A stretch of 64,000 bases of DNA from positions 3,406,892 through 3,470,891 of the forward strand of contig OZ242051.1 in the NCBI GenBank assembly GCA_965205255.1, in the 5' to 3' direction. The notes below the pieces were generated by a model. That model was given only the letters and a program-made list of their open reading frames with translations. It ran no database searches and was not told where the DNA came from. Positions 18,733-28,387 of this stretch are shown here, piece by piece (position 1 is the stretch's first letter; every line of letters begins with the position of its first letter). This stretch comes from G965205255 sp965205255. Its GTDB lineage: Bacteria; Pseudomonadota; Gammaproteobacteria; Pseudomonadales; Endozoicomonadaceae. Made by a program: the position numbers and the translations under genes.

Positions 18733-19716
18733 TTAGAATTCAGGTAAACTAATACCTTTAAATATCTCGTCTATTTCGTCCTGATGATGGCAATTCATGA
18801 TAGTTTCAATCATTTTTCTATCTAAAACTCCTGTACACATTTCTATAAAGTCGAAGACAAAACCACGAAAAAAACCACCAGCACGAATACAAATCTGCGC
18901 TGTTCCCGAAGCGATAATGTGAGAAGCATCAATACAAACAAGATTTTTATCTTGTTTTTCGTTGTAAGCCATTTGGGCAATAATGCCAACACCTAAACCA
19001 AGATTAACATAAGTTTTGATCACATCAGCATCAGCTGCCGTAAAAACTATATGTGGCTGATAGCCTGCTCTTGCAAAAACATTATCAACATGTAATCTTC
19101 CACTACCACCCTGAACATAAGTAACCAGAGGATGCTTTTCAAGATCTGACAAAGTGATTTTACGGGAAAGTTTTGTCAATGCATGACCATGAGGAACTAT
19201 AATAGAATATCGCCACTGGTAGCAGGGAATCATCAATAACTCACCATGTGGCTGGAGAATTGTTGAGTCTGCAGTAATAGCAAGATCAGTATTATTGTTA
19301 ATCATCATGCCGATTACTTCCTCAGAACTTCCTTGATACATATGCAAAGCCACATCTGGATATTTTGATGTGAACTTTTTAATCACAGATGGCAACTTAT
19401 ACCGTGCGTGTACATAAGTAGTTGAGATAACTATCTTACCTTTATTTTGATTACAAAATTCCTGAGAAACCTGCTTAATAGAATCTACCATTCGCAATAC
19501 TTCTCCGGCTTTCTCTATGATTTTTGTGCCGGCAGGAGTAATTTGCGTAAAATGCTTACCACTTCGAGTAAAAACCTCAACCCCAAGTTCATCTTCAAGA
19601 AGCCTTATCTGTTTACTAATACCAGGCTGAGATGTATATAAGCTTTGCGCCGTAGCAGAAACATTAAGGTTATGATGAGCTACCTCCCAAACATATCTCA
19701 ATTGCTGCAGCTTCAT
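18733..19716 (-). CDS. cysB: LysR-type regulator of sulfur assimilation
   Basis: 327 residues from the ATG at 19716 (GGAG nine bases upstream; an in-frame start ten codons earlier is less likely). The start MKLQQLRY and the winged helix LNVSATAQSLYTSQPGISKQ (about 17-36) are CysB/Cbl hallmarks. The effector domain has FTAADADVIKTYVNLGLGVGI, matching CysB. It activates cysteine biosynthesis and sulfate or thiosulfate uptake with N-acetylserine as inducer. It is divergent from a TSUP transporter, fitting control of sulfur-compound export or import. E. coli CysB has 324 residues; a Cbl-type paralog is the alternative. Confidence 0.92.
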   Translation of the reverse strand: MKLQQLRYVWEVAHHNLNVSATAQSLYTSQPGISKQIRLLEDELGVEVFTRSGKHFTQITPAGTKIIEKAGEVLRMVDSIKQVSQEFCNQNKGKIVISTTYVHARYKLPSVIKKFTSKYPDVALHMYQGSSEEVIGMMINNNTDLAITADSTILQPHGELLMIPCYQWRYSIIVPHGHALTKLSRKITLSDLEKHPLVTYVQGGSGRLHVDNVFARAGYQPHIVFTAADADVIKTYVNLGLGVGIIAQMAYNEKQDKNLVCIDASHIIASGTAQICIRAGGFFRGFVFDFIEMCTGVLDRKMIETIMNCHHQDEIDEIFKGISLPEF

Positions 19717-19876
19717 TATATATAACTCCATAAAAACGTTTGCCAATAGCCTTCATAACACAAAGCTAAGAAATAAAATATCAGTTTCTATACACATTTG
19801 TTATAAAAATAACAATTTACTATGGCATTCAATACGAATCTTTGCCAATAATTTATAATAAATATTAGGGAAGCTT

Positions 19877-20677
19877 ATGATTATTGATCCTGTTATCACT
19901 ATTATTCTTGGTACAGCCGTAGGTTGCGCTGTAGGTCTAACCGGCATTGGAGGCGGCTCACTTATGACGCCTTTACTGCTTGTATTTGGTGTTCCCGTGC
20001 ATATAGCTGTCGGAACTGACCTCTGTTATGCCGCAATAACAAAGGTTAGTGGCGTTATTGCTCACCATCGCAATAAAAATGTCAACTGGCGTATTGTGTT
20101 TATGATGGCAACAGGGAGTCTTCCAGGGGTGCTTATTGGTATCGTTCTCTTACAGTATACTGCTGATAATCGCCATTACTATGATGAAATTATTACCTAT
20201 GTTTTAGGAGCAATGCTGATAATCAGTTCACTTTCTATCTTTTTTCACGGTTATTTCAAGGTTAAAGGGAATAAATTCAGCAAAAATACAGAACTAAAAA
20301 CAAATGAAGTAAATAACACAAAAGGAACTATCTGCTGTATTGGTTTTGGAGTATGTACTGGCGTTTTAGTAACGTTATCTTCAGTTGGTGCCGGTGTAAT
20401 AGGTACAGCCGTGTTATTCTTTGCATTTCCGGCAATGCTTGCCAAAAGAGTTATCGGAACAGAAATTGCACATGCTGTACCACTAACTCTCATAGCCAGC
20501 TTTGGACATCTTTACTTGGGAAACGTAGACTTTAAGTTGCTCTGCTATCTGGTTATTGGATCCGTGCCAGGTGTTTTTTTTAGTACCTATCTACTTAAAT
20601 ATCTGCCAGTAAACCTTATTAAATATATTTTAGCGACAATGCTTCTTTTTTTTGGAGTCAGATATATTTTTTTCTGA
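19877..20677 (+). CDS. TSUP (TauE/SafE) family membrane transporter
   Basis: 266 residues, about eight membrane helices. The family signature GLTGIGGGSLMTPLL is near the N-terminus, repeated in weaker form in the second half (VTLSSVGAGVIGTAVL). Members move sulfite, sulfoacetate or other organosulfur anions across the inner membrane. Divergent placement from cysB, with a 160-base shared promoter region, supports a sulfur substrate, but the substrate is not readable from sequence. Its 3' end overlaps the convergent nucleotidase gene by 48 bases. Confidence 0.87.
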   Translation: MIIDPVITIILGTAVGCAVGLTGIGGGSLMTPLLLVFGVPVHIAVGTDLCYAAITKVSGVIAHHRNKNVNWRIVFMMATGSLPGVLIGIVLLQYTADNRHYYDEIITYVLGAMLIISSLSIFFHGYFKVKGNKFSKNTELKTNEVNNTKGTICCIGFGVCTGVLVTLSSVGAGVIGTAVLFFAFPAMLAKRVIGTEIAHAVPLTLIASFGHLYLGNVDFKLLCYLVIGSVPGVFFSTYLLKYLPVNLIKYILATMLLFFGVRYIFF

Positions 20678-21580
20678 TGTTTTTTCATTGGTGATGCCAT
20701 GAAGAACATGTCCAGTGGTAATATCCTGCTGGTATGCAGAATCACAATGAGTTCGTTGGTCATCAAAAAAAATATCAGCATTAAAAGCTTTAAGAAACGG
20801 CCCTTTATTCAGTCCACCCAAAAAAAGTGCCTGATCCAGCCTTATATTCCAGGATCTGAGAGTCCGGATCACCCGTTCATGTGCAGGGGCTGAGCGTGCA
20901 GTTACTAGAGCTGTACGAATAGGGCAAAGATCACCACATTCGGCCTGAATTTTTTGCAGCATGCTCAAAAAAGGCTTAAACGGTCCTCCGGGTAACGGAT
21001 TGTTCGCCTTACTTTTTTCGTTTTCTGCAAATGCCTGAAGCCCTTGTTCCTGGTAAATCCGCTCTGAATCATCAGAAAATAATACCGCATCACCATCAAA
21101 GGCAATTCTCAACTCATCAACATCTGATTCAGTTCGATCTGTTCTGGGCCATAATTGAGCTGCCGCTACACCGGTTGAAAGAACATCTTGCACATCCTTT
21201 CCATCGACAGAGAGAAATAAGTGACAATCAAAGGCAGAGACATAAGAGAGTGGACTTTCACCACCGCAAAAAGCTGCACGAATAATATCTAGGTCATGTT
21301 CCTTTATAGAATTAAAAACCCGTAAGCCTGTATCTGCACTATTGCGTGAAAGCAAAATCACTTCCACCTGATACTCATTAAGCATGCTATTTAGATTCAA
21401 TAACCGCTGCACTATTGGCATGGCTTCACCAGGTGCCAAAGTTTGATCCTCGTTGGCAATTTGATACTTCCGGTATGCATCCAGCCCTTCACGCTCAAAT
21501 ACATAATGACTCTCTTCAAGGTCAAACAACGCCCTGGAAGAAATAGCAATAACGAGTTTTTTATCCAGTTTCTCTGCCAT
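20630..21580 (-). CDS. cytosolic 5'-nucleotidase (PF06189 type)
   Basis: 316 residues, soluble. Motifs are LVIAISSRALFDLEESHYVF near the N-terminus, LLSRNSADTGLRVFNSI, the HAD-like RIAFDGDAVLFSDDSE near 158-173, and LVTARSAPAHERVIRTLR. These match the bacterial homologs of the cytosolic NT5C1 family, which dephosphorylate nucleoside monophosphates. The last residues (SEKNISDSKKKKHCR) are low complexity and lie inside the 48-base overlap with the TSUP gene, so the stop may have been moved by erosion. Family call strong; substrate preference unknown. Confidence 0.85.
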   Translation of the reverse strand: MAEKLDKKLVIAISSRALFDLEESHYVFEREGLDAYRKYQIANEDQTLAPGEAMPIVQRLLNLNSMLNEYQVEVILLSRNSADTGLRVFNSIKEHDLDIIRAAFCGGESPLSYVSAFDCHLFLSVDGKDVQDVLSTGVAAAQLWPRTDRTESDVDELRIAFDGDAVLFSDDSERIYQEQGLQAFAENEKSKANNPLPGGPFKPFLSMLQKIQAECGDLCPIRTALVTARSAPAHERVIRTLRSWNIRLDQALFLGGLNKGPFLKAFNADIFFDDQRTHCDSAYQQDITTGHVLHGITNEKTSEKNISDSKKKKHCR

Positions 21581-21813
21581 GATTATTCGCTTTTAAAAAG
21601 TGTATGTTTCCCAATATTATTCCCATAAGCCTAGCACTTGCTGACTTTATTATAAATCGCTTCATTTGGCCTGAACTGAGTTTTACTATTAATGAAATAA
21701 TCGCATAAAAAGAGATAAACATTATCAAAAACACAACCTAAAATGAAACTGTAACATAAGATTATAACATAGAAGCAATCTCTGACAGTAAGCAATATAA
21801 GGAGTGCTAATCA

Positions 21814-22011
21814 ATGAAAAAAAGCAAAAGAGATGTGACAAAAAGAGCTTTTTCCAAAGGTTATCAGTTTGGAATAAAAGGCAAATCAAAAGAACAGTGC
21901 CCTCACAGCATTCTACTTCAAAGACAGGCTTGGAATAACGGGTGGCGAGAAGGCTGGAAAGATCGAATAAAAGGGGGAAAATTATTTCCACTAACCATGA
22001 ATCATGGTTAG
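21814..22011 (+). CDS. rmf: ribosome modulation factor
   Basis: 65 residues (E. coli RMF 55). The pattern KRDVTKRAFSKGYQFGIKGKSKEQCP, continuing as LQRQAWNNGWREGW, keeps the conserved RMF positions (GY, G, SKE, CP, QR, W, GWRE). RMF dimerises 70S ribosomes into inactive 100S particles in stationary phase. AAGGAG lies just before the ATG region (TATAAGGAGTGC). A terminator follows immediately, so it is monocistronic. Its presence is typical of gammaproteobacteria. Confidence 0.93.
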   Translation: MKKSKRDVTKRAFSKGYQFGIKGKSKEQCPHSILLQRQAWNNGWREGWKDRIKGGKLFPLTMNHG

Positions 22012-22027
22012 TTATTAATATTATACT

Positions 22028-22052
22028 AAAGCACCTTTCAAGGGTGCTTTTT
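22028..22052. terminator. terminator between rmf and putP
   Basis: AAAGCACC pairs with GGTGCTTT around a seven-base loop, followed by TT. It lies after rmf and overlaps the last codons of convergent putP, so it may act both ways. Confidence 0.85.
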
Positions 22053-23513
22053 GAGTATTATCATGGTTTCATCAAACTCACGCAGAATTTCTTTAGATGG
22101 TGCTTTTGAACAAAGAGACCCTATGATAATTGCTAGGCATCCAAGCACAAATGCGGGTAGTAATTCGTACAAATGAAAAACTTGACCAAAACTTTTCAGA
22201 TAAGGCCAGACAATTACCACCAATGCACCTGTAAGCACACCGCACTGAGCTCCGATTAAGTTCATTCGTTTCCAAAATAAAGAAATAAGGATAACCGGCC
22301 CAAAAGCACCGCCCAAACCGGCCCAAGCATAACTCACTAAATGCAATATTGAGCTTTTAGGAGATAACGCCATATAAAGTGCTATAAGGGATATTGCTAC
22401 CACACCCAAACGACTAACCCACAGCAGCTCTTTATTGCTTGCATACGGCCTTATAAAGCGATGATAGAAGTCTTCAACAAAGGCACTTGATGAACCTAGC
22501 AATTGCGCTGAAGACGTGCTCATAGTGGCTGATAACACGGCTGCTAAAAGAACGCCTGCTACCCAAGGGTTAAACAATGTTGTTGAGAGATGAATAAAAC
22601 CGGTTTCAGGATCCTTTAAGGGGCTGGAGGCAAAGAATGCCATACCGAATAAACCTGTGAACACTGCACCATATAATGCAATATTCATCCATGTCATGCA
22701 GATAAATTGCGCCTTGGGAGCTTCAGTGTGTTTTTTTATTGCCATAAAACGAACAATAATGTGGGGTTGACCAAAATACCCTAGCCCCCAAGCAAGAAAC
22801 GAAATAATAGCAATCCAGGAAGTTCCATGAAATACATCAAAATAATTTGCAGATCCATGACTGCCAATAATTCGGAGGGTATTATCCAGCCCACCCAACG
22901 ATTGCAGTGTAACAGCAGGCACCACTAACAAGGCAAAGAACATTAATGTTCCCTGAAAAAAATCAATCCATGAAACAGCAATAAATCCCCCAATACAGGT
23001 GTAACCAATTACAATAATTGCAGTAATAATCAACCCTGTTTCGTAAGAAACATGAAATGTTGACTGAAAGAGTAATCCCCCTGAAACGAAGCCAGCAGCA
23101 CTGTAAAAAGCAAAAAAAATTAAAATTACAATAGCAGTAATCATGCGCAGCGATTTGGTAAAGTCATGAAACCTGTTTTCAAAATAAGCAGGAATTGTTA
23201 ACGAATCGTTAGCCACTTCTGTGTAAACACGGAGCCTTTTTGCTACAAACTGCCAATTAAGAAACTGTCCCAATGATAACCCAATCGGAAGCCATATTTG
23301 ATTCAATCCATTGAGCATTACAGCTCCCGGAAGTGCAAGTATTAACCAAGAGCTCATATCTGAAGCGCCTGCTCCAAGTGCGGTTACAGAGCCAGTTAAA
23401 TTTCTCCCTCCTAGGATGTAATCAGATAAATTTTTTGTTCGTATATTGGAGTAGATTACAAAACCCACAATAACCAAAATGTAAACAACAAATGTTATTA
23501 TTAATTGTTGCAT
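22038..23513 (-). CDS. putP: sodium/proline symporter
   Basis: 491 residues of the SSS family with about 13 membrane helices. PutP signatures: GGRNLTGSVTALGAGASDMSSWL near residues 35-57, the Na+-site region of helix II, WLPIGLSLGQFLNW, and LSATMSTSSAQLLGSSSAF. It imports proline with Na+. The catabolic partner putA is 23.5 kb away at 47053 and not linked as in E. coli. No putative PutA operator is obvious, consistent with a PutA that lacks a DNA-binding domain. Confidence 0.95.
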   Translation of the reverse strand: MQQLIITFVVYILVIVGFVIYSNIRTKNLSDYILGGRNLTGSVTALGAGASDMSSWLILALPGAVMLNGLNQIWLPIGLSLGQFLNWQFVAKRLRVYTEVANDSLTIPAYFENRFHDFTKSLRMITAIVILIFFAFYSAAGFVSGGLLFQSTFHVSYETGLIITAIIVIGYTCIGGFIAVSWIDFFQGTLMFFALLVVPAVTLQSLGGLDNTLRIIGSHGSANYFDVFHGTSWIAIISFLAWGLGYFGQPHIIVRFMAIKKHTEAPKAQFICMTWMNIALYGAVFTGLFGMAFFASSPLKDPETGFIHLSTTLFNPWVAGVLLAAVLSATMSTSSAQLLGSSSAFVEDFYHRFIRPYASNKELLWVSRLGVVAISLIALYMALSPKSSILHLVSYAWAGLGGAFGPVILISLFWKRMNLIGAQCGVLTGALVVIVWPYLKSFGQVFHLYELLPAFVLGCLAIIIGSLCSKAPSKEILREFDETMIILKKHP

Positions 23514-23795
23514 GGCAAGCTTTAGACCTTTAGCGACAGTACAATAGGATTGACAACAAGAAAATGATGATCTGAAATTTAGCGATTAAATATAAAGTTC
23601 AGGGCTGAGGCAATAATAATGACCGTCAACGGCATCCACAATATAATTTCACTTACTAAGGGTAAGGGTAAGGGTATGTCCACAATTTTTACTCATAGAA
23701 TCATTGATTTGAATATCATAATACAAAGAAATTCTTGAGTAAATGATAAATCTTCTTAATGATTCAGGTATTAACACTTATGTAGTTGATATTAC

Positions 23796-23856
23796 GTAAA
23801 GAAGATATTTTTATACGATGTTTGAAATGTATAATGCGTAAAATAAGCAGACAACG
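23796..23856 (+). repeat. left edge of element A transposon, truncated
   Basis: About 60 bases align with 35339-35400 (AAAGAAGATATTTTTATACGAT, TAAAAT, CAGACAACG). The similarity stops just where the transposase start codon region begins and IS982-like sequence follows, so this is a nested scar. The gap 23514-24040 otherwise holds three TAAGGG units near 23658 and no gene. Confidence 0.6.
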
Positions 23857-23886
23857 ATAGTATCAATAACTCTGTGTCTGCTCAGG

Positions 23887-24052
23887 ATGAAAAACATTGT
23901 TCATATGTTCTTTATAAGGATAAAAGCCTGTTACCGGTCTGGAAAAATCTGGCTGGAACAGTCTTCTACCTGTTGCTTTTATGGATTTAAGCTATATTTG
24001 ATCGTCAATGCTAAAGGAGAGATTATCAATAAACTTACACCTAAAAATGATC
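23887..24052 (+). pseudogene. IS982-like transposase fragment
   Basis: The translation contains CFYGFKLYLIVNAKGEII followed by KLTPKND, the well-known central motif of IS982 transposases (GFKLHLIVN, GEI, TPGN). Nothing upstream or downstream is preserved. The fragment's 3' edge runs into the end of folC on the other strand, so the folC stop codon may derive from the insertion. Confidence 0.65.
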
Positions 24053-25330
24053 TAATCCATAAACCTTCAATACTTCTTGTACTGTGTGAAAAGAACCCAA
24101 AACTACTAACTCATCGTCAGAGTTCATGGTGTCAACTGAGGTCTTAACTGCTTTTTCAATGCTTGGGAATAGTGTCGATTGCTTATGGTGGTTTTGTAGC
24201 CACTCATACAATATTTCACCACTTAGTGCTATGGACTTATAATCAATGGTAGATACCTTCCATTGGTCTATTAAAGGCAATAGTGGTGATAGTGTGCTTG
24301 CATAATCTTTACCCTCTTTTATGGCAACCAGTGCTATACGTTTACCTTTGCATGGATTATCTTTTAAAATGGCAGCCAGATGCTTAGTAGCCTGTGGGTT
24401 ATGGGCTACATCTAACCGTAAAGCTACTTTTTTTCCACGCTTGTTAGTCAGGGTAATATTTTGGTTACGACCACAAAGTCTGGTGTTTGCAACACCCTCG
24501 ATGATTGCTGTATCTGAAATTTCAACGCCCGACATGATGATAGCCTCAACGGCGCACAATGCACTGGTTAACGGTAAAGTTGATACAGGAATATCAGTAA
24601 TTATTCTGGATTTCATTTGTAAATCAAGCCCATGAAAATCCCAAGTTGCTGATCTTAGTTGAGCAGAAAAATGTTTATTTCTGTAAAATGGCATGGCTTG
24701 TTGCGATGATATTTTTTTCTGAATACTAGTTGGCACAGGGCTGTCACCATATATTACGGGAATCTCTGGTCTTATTATTCCAGCCTTTTCCGCAGCTATT
24801 TCTTCAATAGTGTTACCCAGCCACTCCTGATGGTCGAAATCCACCGTAGTTATGACGGCCACATCCGGGTCAATAACATTCATTGCATCCAGTCGGCCAC
24901 CTAAACCAATCTCCAAAACAACAACATCTAAATTGCTTTGGGCAAAAATATCAAAGGAAGCCAGTGCGAAAAACTCAAAGAAAGAGATAAACGTATCTTG
25001 CCTAAACTTTTCTATACGCTCGAATGAAGCACATATTAATTCGTCCGATACCGGATCACCATTTATACGAATTCTCTCGTTGTAGCTGAATAAATGTGGT
25101 GAACATGTGGCTCCGTAGTTCAGTTTTGTTTGAGACAGCATACTTTCTAGAAATGCCACAGTACTACCTTTTCCATTAGTACCAGCGACGGTTATAACTT
25201 TTTTCGCAACAGGTTTACCTGAAGTCAATAACGGCAATACTTGTGCGATTCTATCCGTGCCGAATAACACCTGATGCTCAGGCCTACGGTTTTCTAACAT
25301 TTCAAGCCATTCGTCAAGTGTGACAGGCAT
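24041..25330 (-). CDS. folC: bifunctional folylpolyglutamate/dihydrofolate synthase
   Basis: 429 residues of the Mur-ligase superfamily. The P-loop AGTNGKGS (49-56), SPHLFSYNERIRING and EIGLGGRLDAMN are FolC signatures, and AAEKAGIIR carries the second ATP/metal region. It makes dihydrofolate and adds glutamates to folates. It follows accD in the order typical of Pseudomonas relatives; the usual dedD/cvpA/purF continuation is absent and replaced by transposon scars and putP. Confidence 0.96.
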   Translation of the reverse strand: MPVTLDEWLEMLENRRPEHQVLFGTDRIAQVLPLLTSGKPVAKKVITVAGTNGKGSTVAFLESMLSQTKLNYGATCSPHLFSYNERIRINGDPVSDELICASFERIEKFRQDTFISFFEFFALASFDIFAQSNLDVVVLEIGLGGRLDAMNVIDPDVAVITTVDFDHQEWLGNTIEEIAAEKAGIIRPEIPVIYGDSPVPTSIQKKISSQQAMPFYRNKHFSAQLRSATWDFHGLDLQMKSRIITDIPVSTLPLTSALCAVEAIIMSGVEISDTAIIEGVANTRLCGRNQNITLTNKRGKKVALRLDVAHNPQATKHLAAILKDNPCKGKRIALVAIKEGKDYASTLSPLLPLIDQWKVSTIDYKSIALSGEILYEWLQNHHKQSTLFPSIEKAVKTSVDTMNSDDELVVLGSFHTVQEVLKVYGLDHF

Positions 25331-25430
25331 TGTTGTATTTCCTTATTTTTCAAAAAGTTAAGAACTTAACCCAACAATCAACCTCAACTATGTCAAGAGT
25401 CGTTGGTTTTTTTATTCGACTAACCATCAA

Positions 25431-26324
25431 TTAAACAGATTGATTCAGTAAACGATTTTGCACATCTTTACTGCTCATAAGGCGACCTAAGATTCTTGCA
25501 ACAGTCCCACGAAGATCTTTGCGGTGAACTATCATATCGACTGTTCCATGTTCAACAAGAAACTCACTGCTTTGAAAACCTTCAGGAAGTTTTTCTCGTA
25601 CAGTTTGCTCAATAACGCGAGGTCCGGCAAAACCAATAGAGGCTTTCGGTTCAGCAATATTTACATCTCCAAGCATGGCATAACTGGCTGTCACTCCACC
25701 ATAACAAGGGTCTGTAAGCACCGAGATAAATGGCAAACTTTTTTTCTTCATTTTCTCAATAACAGCAGAAGTTCTCGCCATCTGCATCAAAGAAAAGAGA
25801 GACTCCTGCATTCTTGCCCCACCGCTCACAGCAAAACAGACCAAAGGTAATTGGTGAATAAGGCAGTACTCTCCTGCTTTCACAAATTTTTCACCCACGG
25901 CACTACTCATAGAGCCACCCATAAAATTAAAATCAGAGGCAAGAGCAATTAGCTCAATATCTTCTACCTGCCCTTTCATACAGAGCATTGCTTCTTTTTC
26001 ACCAGTGTTTTTTTGTGCCTGACTGATGCGGTCTTTGTATTTTTTACTGTCTTTAAATTTAAGGCGGTCAAGAGGCTCTATATCAACAAACAGTTCTTCA
26101 TGATGCTCATTATTAAGAAATAGTTCAAGACGGCGGCGTGCTCCAAGCCTGAAATGATGATCACATTTCGGACACACTTCCATATTACGCTCAAGTTCAG
26201 GGCGATAAAGGATTGCCTCACAGCTTTTACATTTATCCCATACACCTTCTGGGACTGTACTCTTTGTGTCACCACTGATTTGTCGTGATAAAGACGGGAT
26301 CAGTCTGTTTAACCAGTTACTCAT
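25431..26324 (-). CDS. accD: acetyl-CoA carboxylase carboxyltransferase subunit beta
   Basis: 297 residues from the ATG at 26324 (MSNWLNRLIPS, the conserved AccD start); eleven extra in-frame codons upstream run into trpA and are unlikely. The zinc ribbon uses Cys32, 35, 51 and 54 (CKSC, CPKC). The crotonase-like core includes FNFMGGSMSSAVGEK and VSGGARMQES. With AccA it transfers carboxyl from biotin to acetyl-CoA for fatty acid synthesis. The start lies 22 bases after the trpA stop, so they are probably co-transcribed. Confidence 0.96.
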   Translation of the reverse strand: MSNWLNRLIPSLSRQISGDTKSTVPEGVWDKCKSCEAILYRPELERNMEVCPKCDHHFRLGARRRLELFLNNEHHEELFVDIEPLDRLKFKDSKKYKDRISQAQKNTGEKEAMLCMKGQVEDIELIALASDFNFMGGSMSSAVGEKFVKAGEYCLIHQLPLVCFAVSGGARMQESLFSLMQMARTSAVIEKMKKKSLPFISVLTDPCYGGVTASYAMLGDVNIAEPKASIGFAGPRVIEQTVREKLPEGFQSSEFLVEHGTVDMIVHRKDLRGTVARILGRLMSSKDVQNRLLNQSV

Positions 26325-26346
26325 TCTGATTTCTCTTGATGTGCTA

Positions 26347-27150
26347 TTAAGATGCATCTATAGCAGAGCGCATCTCTTGAATTTGTTGCTTGATTATCGC
26401 AGGGGCGATCTTACTATCATTTTCTTCCAAGGTTTTAACCAGTACAGTCCCCACAATAACACCATCAGACACTTTACTAATCACTCTTGCCGTATTGCCG
26501 TCTCTCACACCAAAACCAACGCAAACAGGTAACTCTGTAAATTTCTTCAGATGTTCAACCCTGCGCTGAACATTAGTAATTTCAAGCCGATCTGAAGCGC
26601 CTGTAACCCCTTTAAGAGACACGCAATAGACAAAACCTGAGGCTACCTTTACCAGTTGCCTGATCCGCTCATCTGATGTATTTGGCGAAACGAGATAGAT
26701 TATATCAATATTTACAGAATTTAGCATAGAAATAAGGGGCTGCGCTTCTTCAGGCGGACAGTCAACCACCAGAACCCCATCAACACGGGCCTCTGAGGCT
26801 TTTCTGGCAAATTTCTCATAACCCATGGTTTCAATAGAATTAAGATAGGCCATTAAAACAACAGGAGTTTCATCATCCTGTTCTCTGAATTTAGCCACCA
26901 TAGCTAATACGTTTTTTAAAGTGACACCTCTTTCAACAGCTCTGTGGTGCGCTTTTTCTATCACAGGGCCATCTGCTACAGGGTCAGAAAACGGTACACC
27001 TACTTCCAGAACATCTGATCCTGCTTTAACCAGGATATGAAACAGATTAACAGTGTGGTTAAAATCATGGTATCCCGCAGTAATGTAGGGAATCATCGCT
27101 TTTTTATTTTGTTTTTTAATGCTCTTAAAACAAGATGTTATACGACTCAT
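26347..27150 (-). CDS. trpA: tryptophan synthase alpha chain
   Basis: 267 residues, TIM barrel. Catalytic Glu49 and Asp60 sit in LEVGVPFSDPVADGP at exactly the E. coli positions. LKGVTGASD and GFGVRDGN form the phosphate region. It releases glyceraldehyde-3-phosphate from indole-glycerol phosphate and channels indole to TrpB. It is ten bases from trpB, in one minus-strand operon. Confidence 0.97.
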   Translation of the reverse strand: MSRITSCFKSIKKQNKKAMIPYITAGYHDFNHTVNLFHILVKAGSDVLEVGVPFSDPVADGPVIEKAHHRAVERGVTLKNVLAMVAKFREQDDETPVVLMAYLNSIETMGYEKFARKASEARVDGVLVVDCPPEEAQPLISMLNSVNIDIIYLVSPNTSDERIRQLVKVASGFVYCVSLKGVTGASDRLEITNVQRRVEHLKKFTELPVCVGFGVRDGNTARVISKVSDGVIVGTVLVKTLEENDSKIAPAIIKQQIQEMRSAIDAS

Positions 27151-27160
27151 TTAACTATCC

Positions 27161-28387
27161 TTATAAGGTTATTCCATCGATTTCAGCAATAGTCTTTATA
27201 TCTTTGTCACCCCGACCGGAAAGATTGATAATGAGAACTTCATCTTTACTCATATGCGATGCCAGTTTTGCTGAATAAGCCAAGGCATGACTACTTTCAA
27301 GTGCAGGAATAATACCTTCAATTTTTGTCAACATGCGAAAGGCATCAACAGCTTCATCATCTTTGGTATTTACATATATCACACGCCCACATTCTTTTAG
27401 CCAGGCATGTTCAGGACCTACCCCAGGGTAATCGAGTCCAGCTGAAACAGAGTGACTTTCGATAATATTACCTGCATCATCAGACATAATGTATGTTCGA
27501 TTACCATGCAACACACCACAACGGCCACCATCATCACTAAGTCTACAAGCATGTTTTCCGCTAGCAACGCCTTGCCCACCGGCTTCAACACCAAACATTT
27601 TTACACTTTTGTCATTAATGAACGGGTAAAATAAGCCCATAGCATTAGAACCACCACCAACACAAGCAACAAGCGCATCAGGCAACTTTCCTGTTAACTC
27701 AAGACACTGACGCTTCGCTTCACGACCAATAATACTTTGGAAGGTGCGCACCATTTTGGGATAAGGCTTGGGGCCCACGACAGTCCCAAGTAAATAAAAA
27801 GTGTCATCAACATTTGAAACCCAGTCACGGATGGCTTCGTTAACCGCGTCTTTCAAAGTTCTCGAGCCCGAAGTAACTGGAATTACCTGTGCCCCTAATA
27901 GTTTCATTCGATAAACATTAGAGGCCTGCCGATGAATATCTTTTTCCCCCATATACACAGCACACTGTAAACCTAATCTTGCTGCAACAGTTGCCGTTGC
28001 CACGCCGTGTTGCCCTGCTCCGGTTTCAGCGATAATCCGGGTTTTACCCATTCTTTTTGCCAGCAAAGCCTGACCAATTGCATGATTAATTTTATGTGCA
28101 CCAGTGTGATTTAAGTCTTCTCGTTTAAGGTATATTTTTGCACCACCAATCAGCTCAGACCAGCACCGAGCAAAATACAACGGCGAAGGACGACCTACAT
28201 AGTGAGCCATATCTTCATCAAATTCTTTTTGAAAATCTGGCATTTTTATGTATTTTTCAAAAGCTTCATTTAACTCATGGACAGCCGGCATTAATGTTTC
28301 AGCAACAAACTGCCCTCCAAAGGGTCCAAAGTGTCCCCTTTCATCCGGATAAGCATACACATCTTCTGATGCTGTTGTATTAATCAT
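27161..28387 (-). CDS. trpB: tryptophan synthase beta chain
   Basis: 408 residues. PLP lysine K99 in HTGAHKIN, catalytic Glu in AETGAGQHG, and phosphate-binding GGGSNAMG are all present. It condenses indole and serine. The start overlaps the trpF stop by eight bases, implying translational coupling. Length and motifs are normal. Confidence 0.97.
   Translation of the reverse strand: MINTTASEDVYAYPDERGHFGPFGGQFVAETLMPAVHELNEAFEKYIKMPDFQKEFDEDMAHYVGRPSPLYFARCWSELIGGAKIYLKREDLNHTGAHKINHAIGQALLAKRMGKTRIIAETGAGQHGVATATVAARLGLQCAVYMGEKDIHRQASNVYRMKLLGAQVIPVTSGSRTLKDAVNEAIRDWVSNVDDTFYLLGTVVGPKPYPKMVRTFQSIIGREAKRQCLELTGKLPDALVACVGGGSNAMGLFYPFINDKSVKMFGVEAGGQGVASGKHACRLSDDGGRCGVLHGNRTYIMSDDAGNIIESHSVSAGLDYPGVGPEHAWLKECGRVIYVNTKDDEAVDAFRMLTKIEGIIPALESSHALAYSAKLASHMSKDEVLIINLSGRGDKDIKTIAEIDGITL

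Noticed and set aside
23655..23680. TAAGGG repeated three times, telomere-like
   Set aside because: Only about three units in intergenic DNA with no other end structure; chance or slippage explains it.
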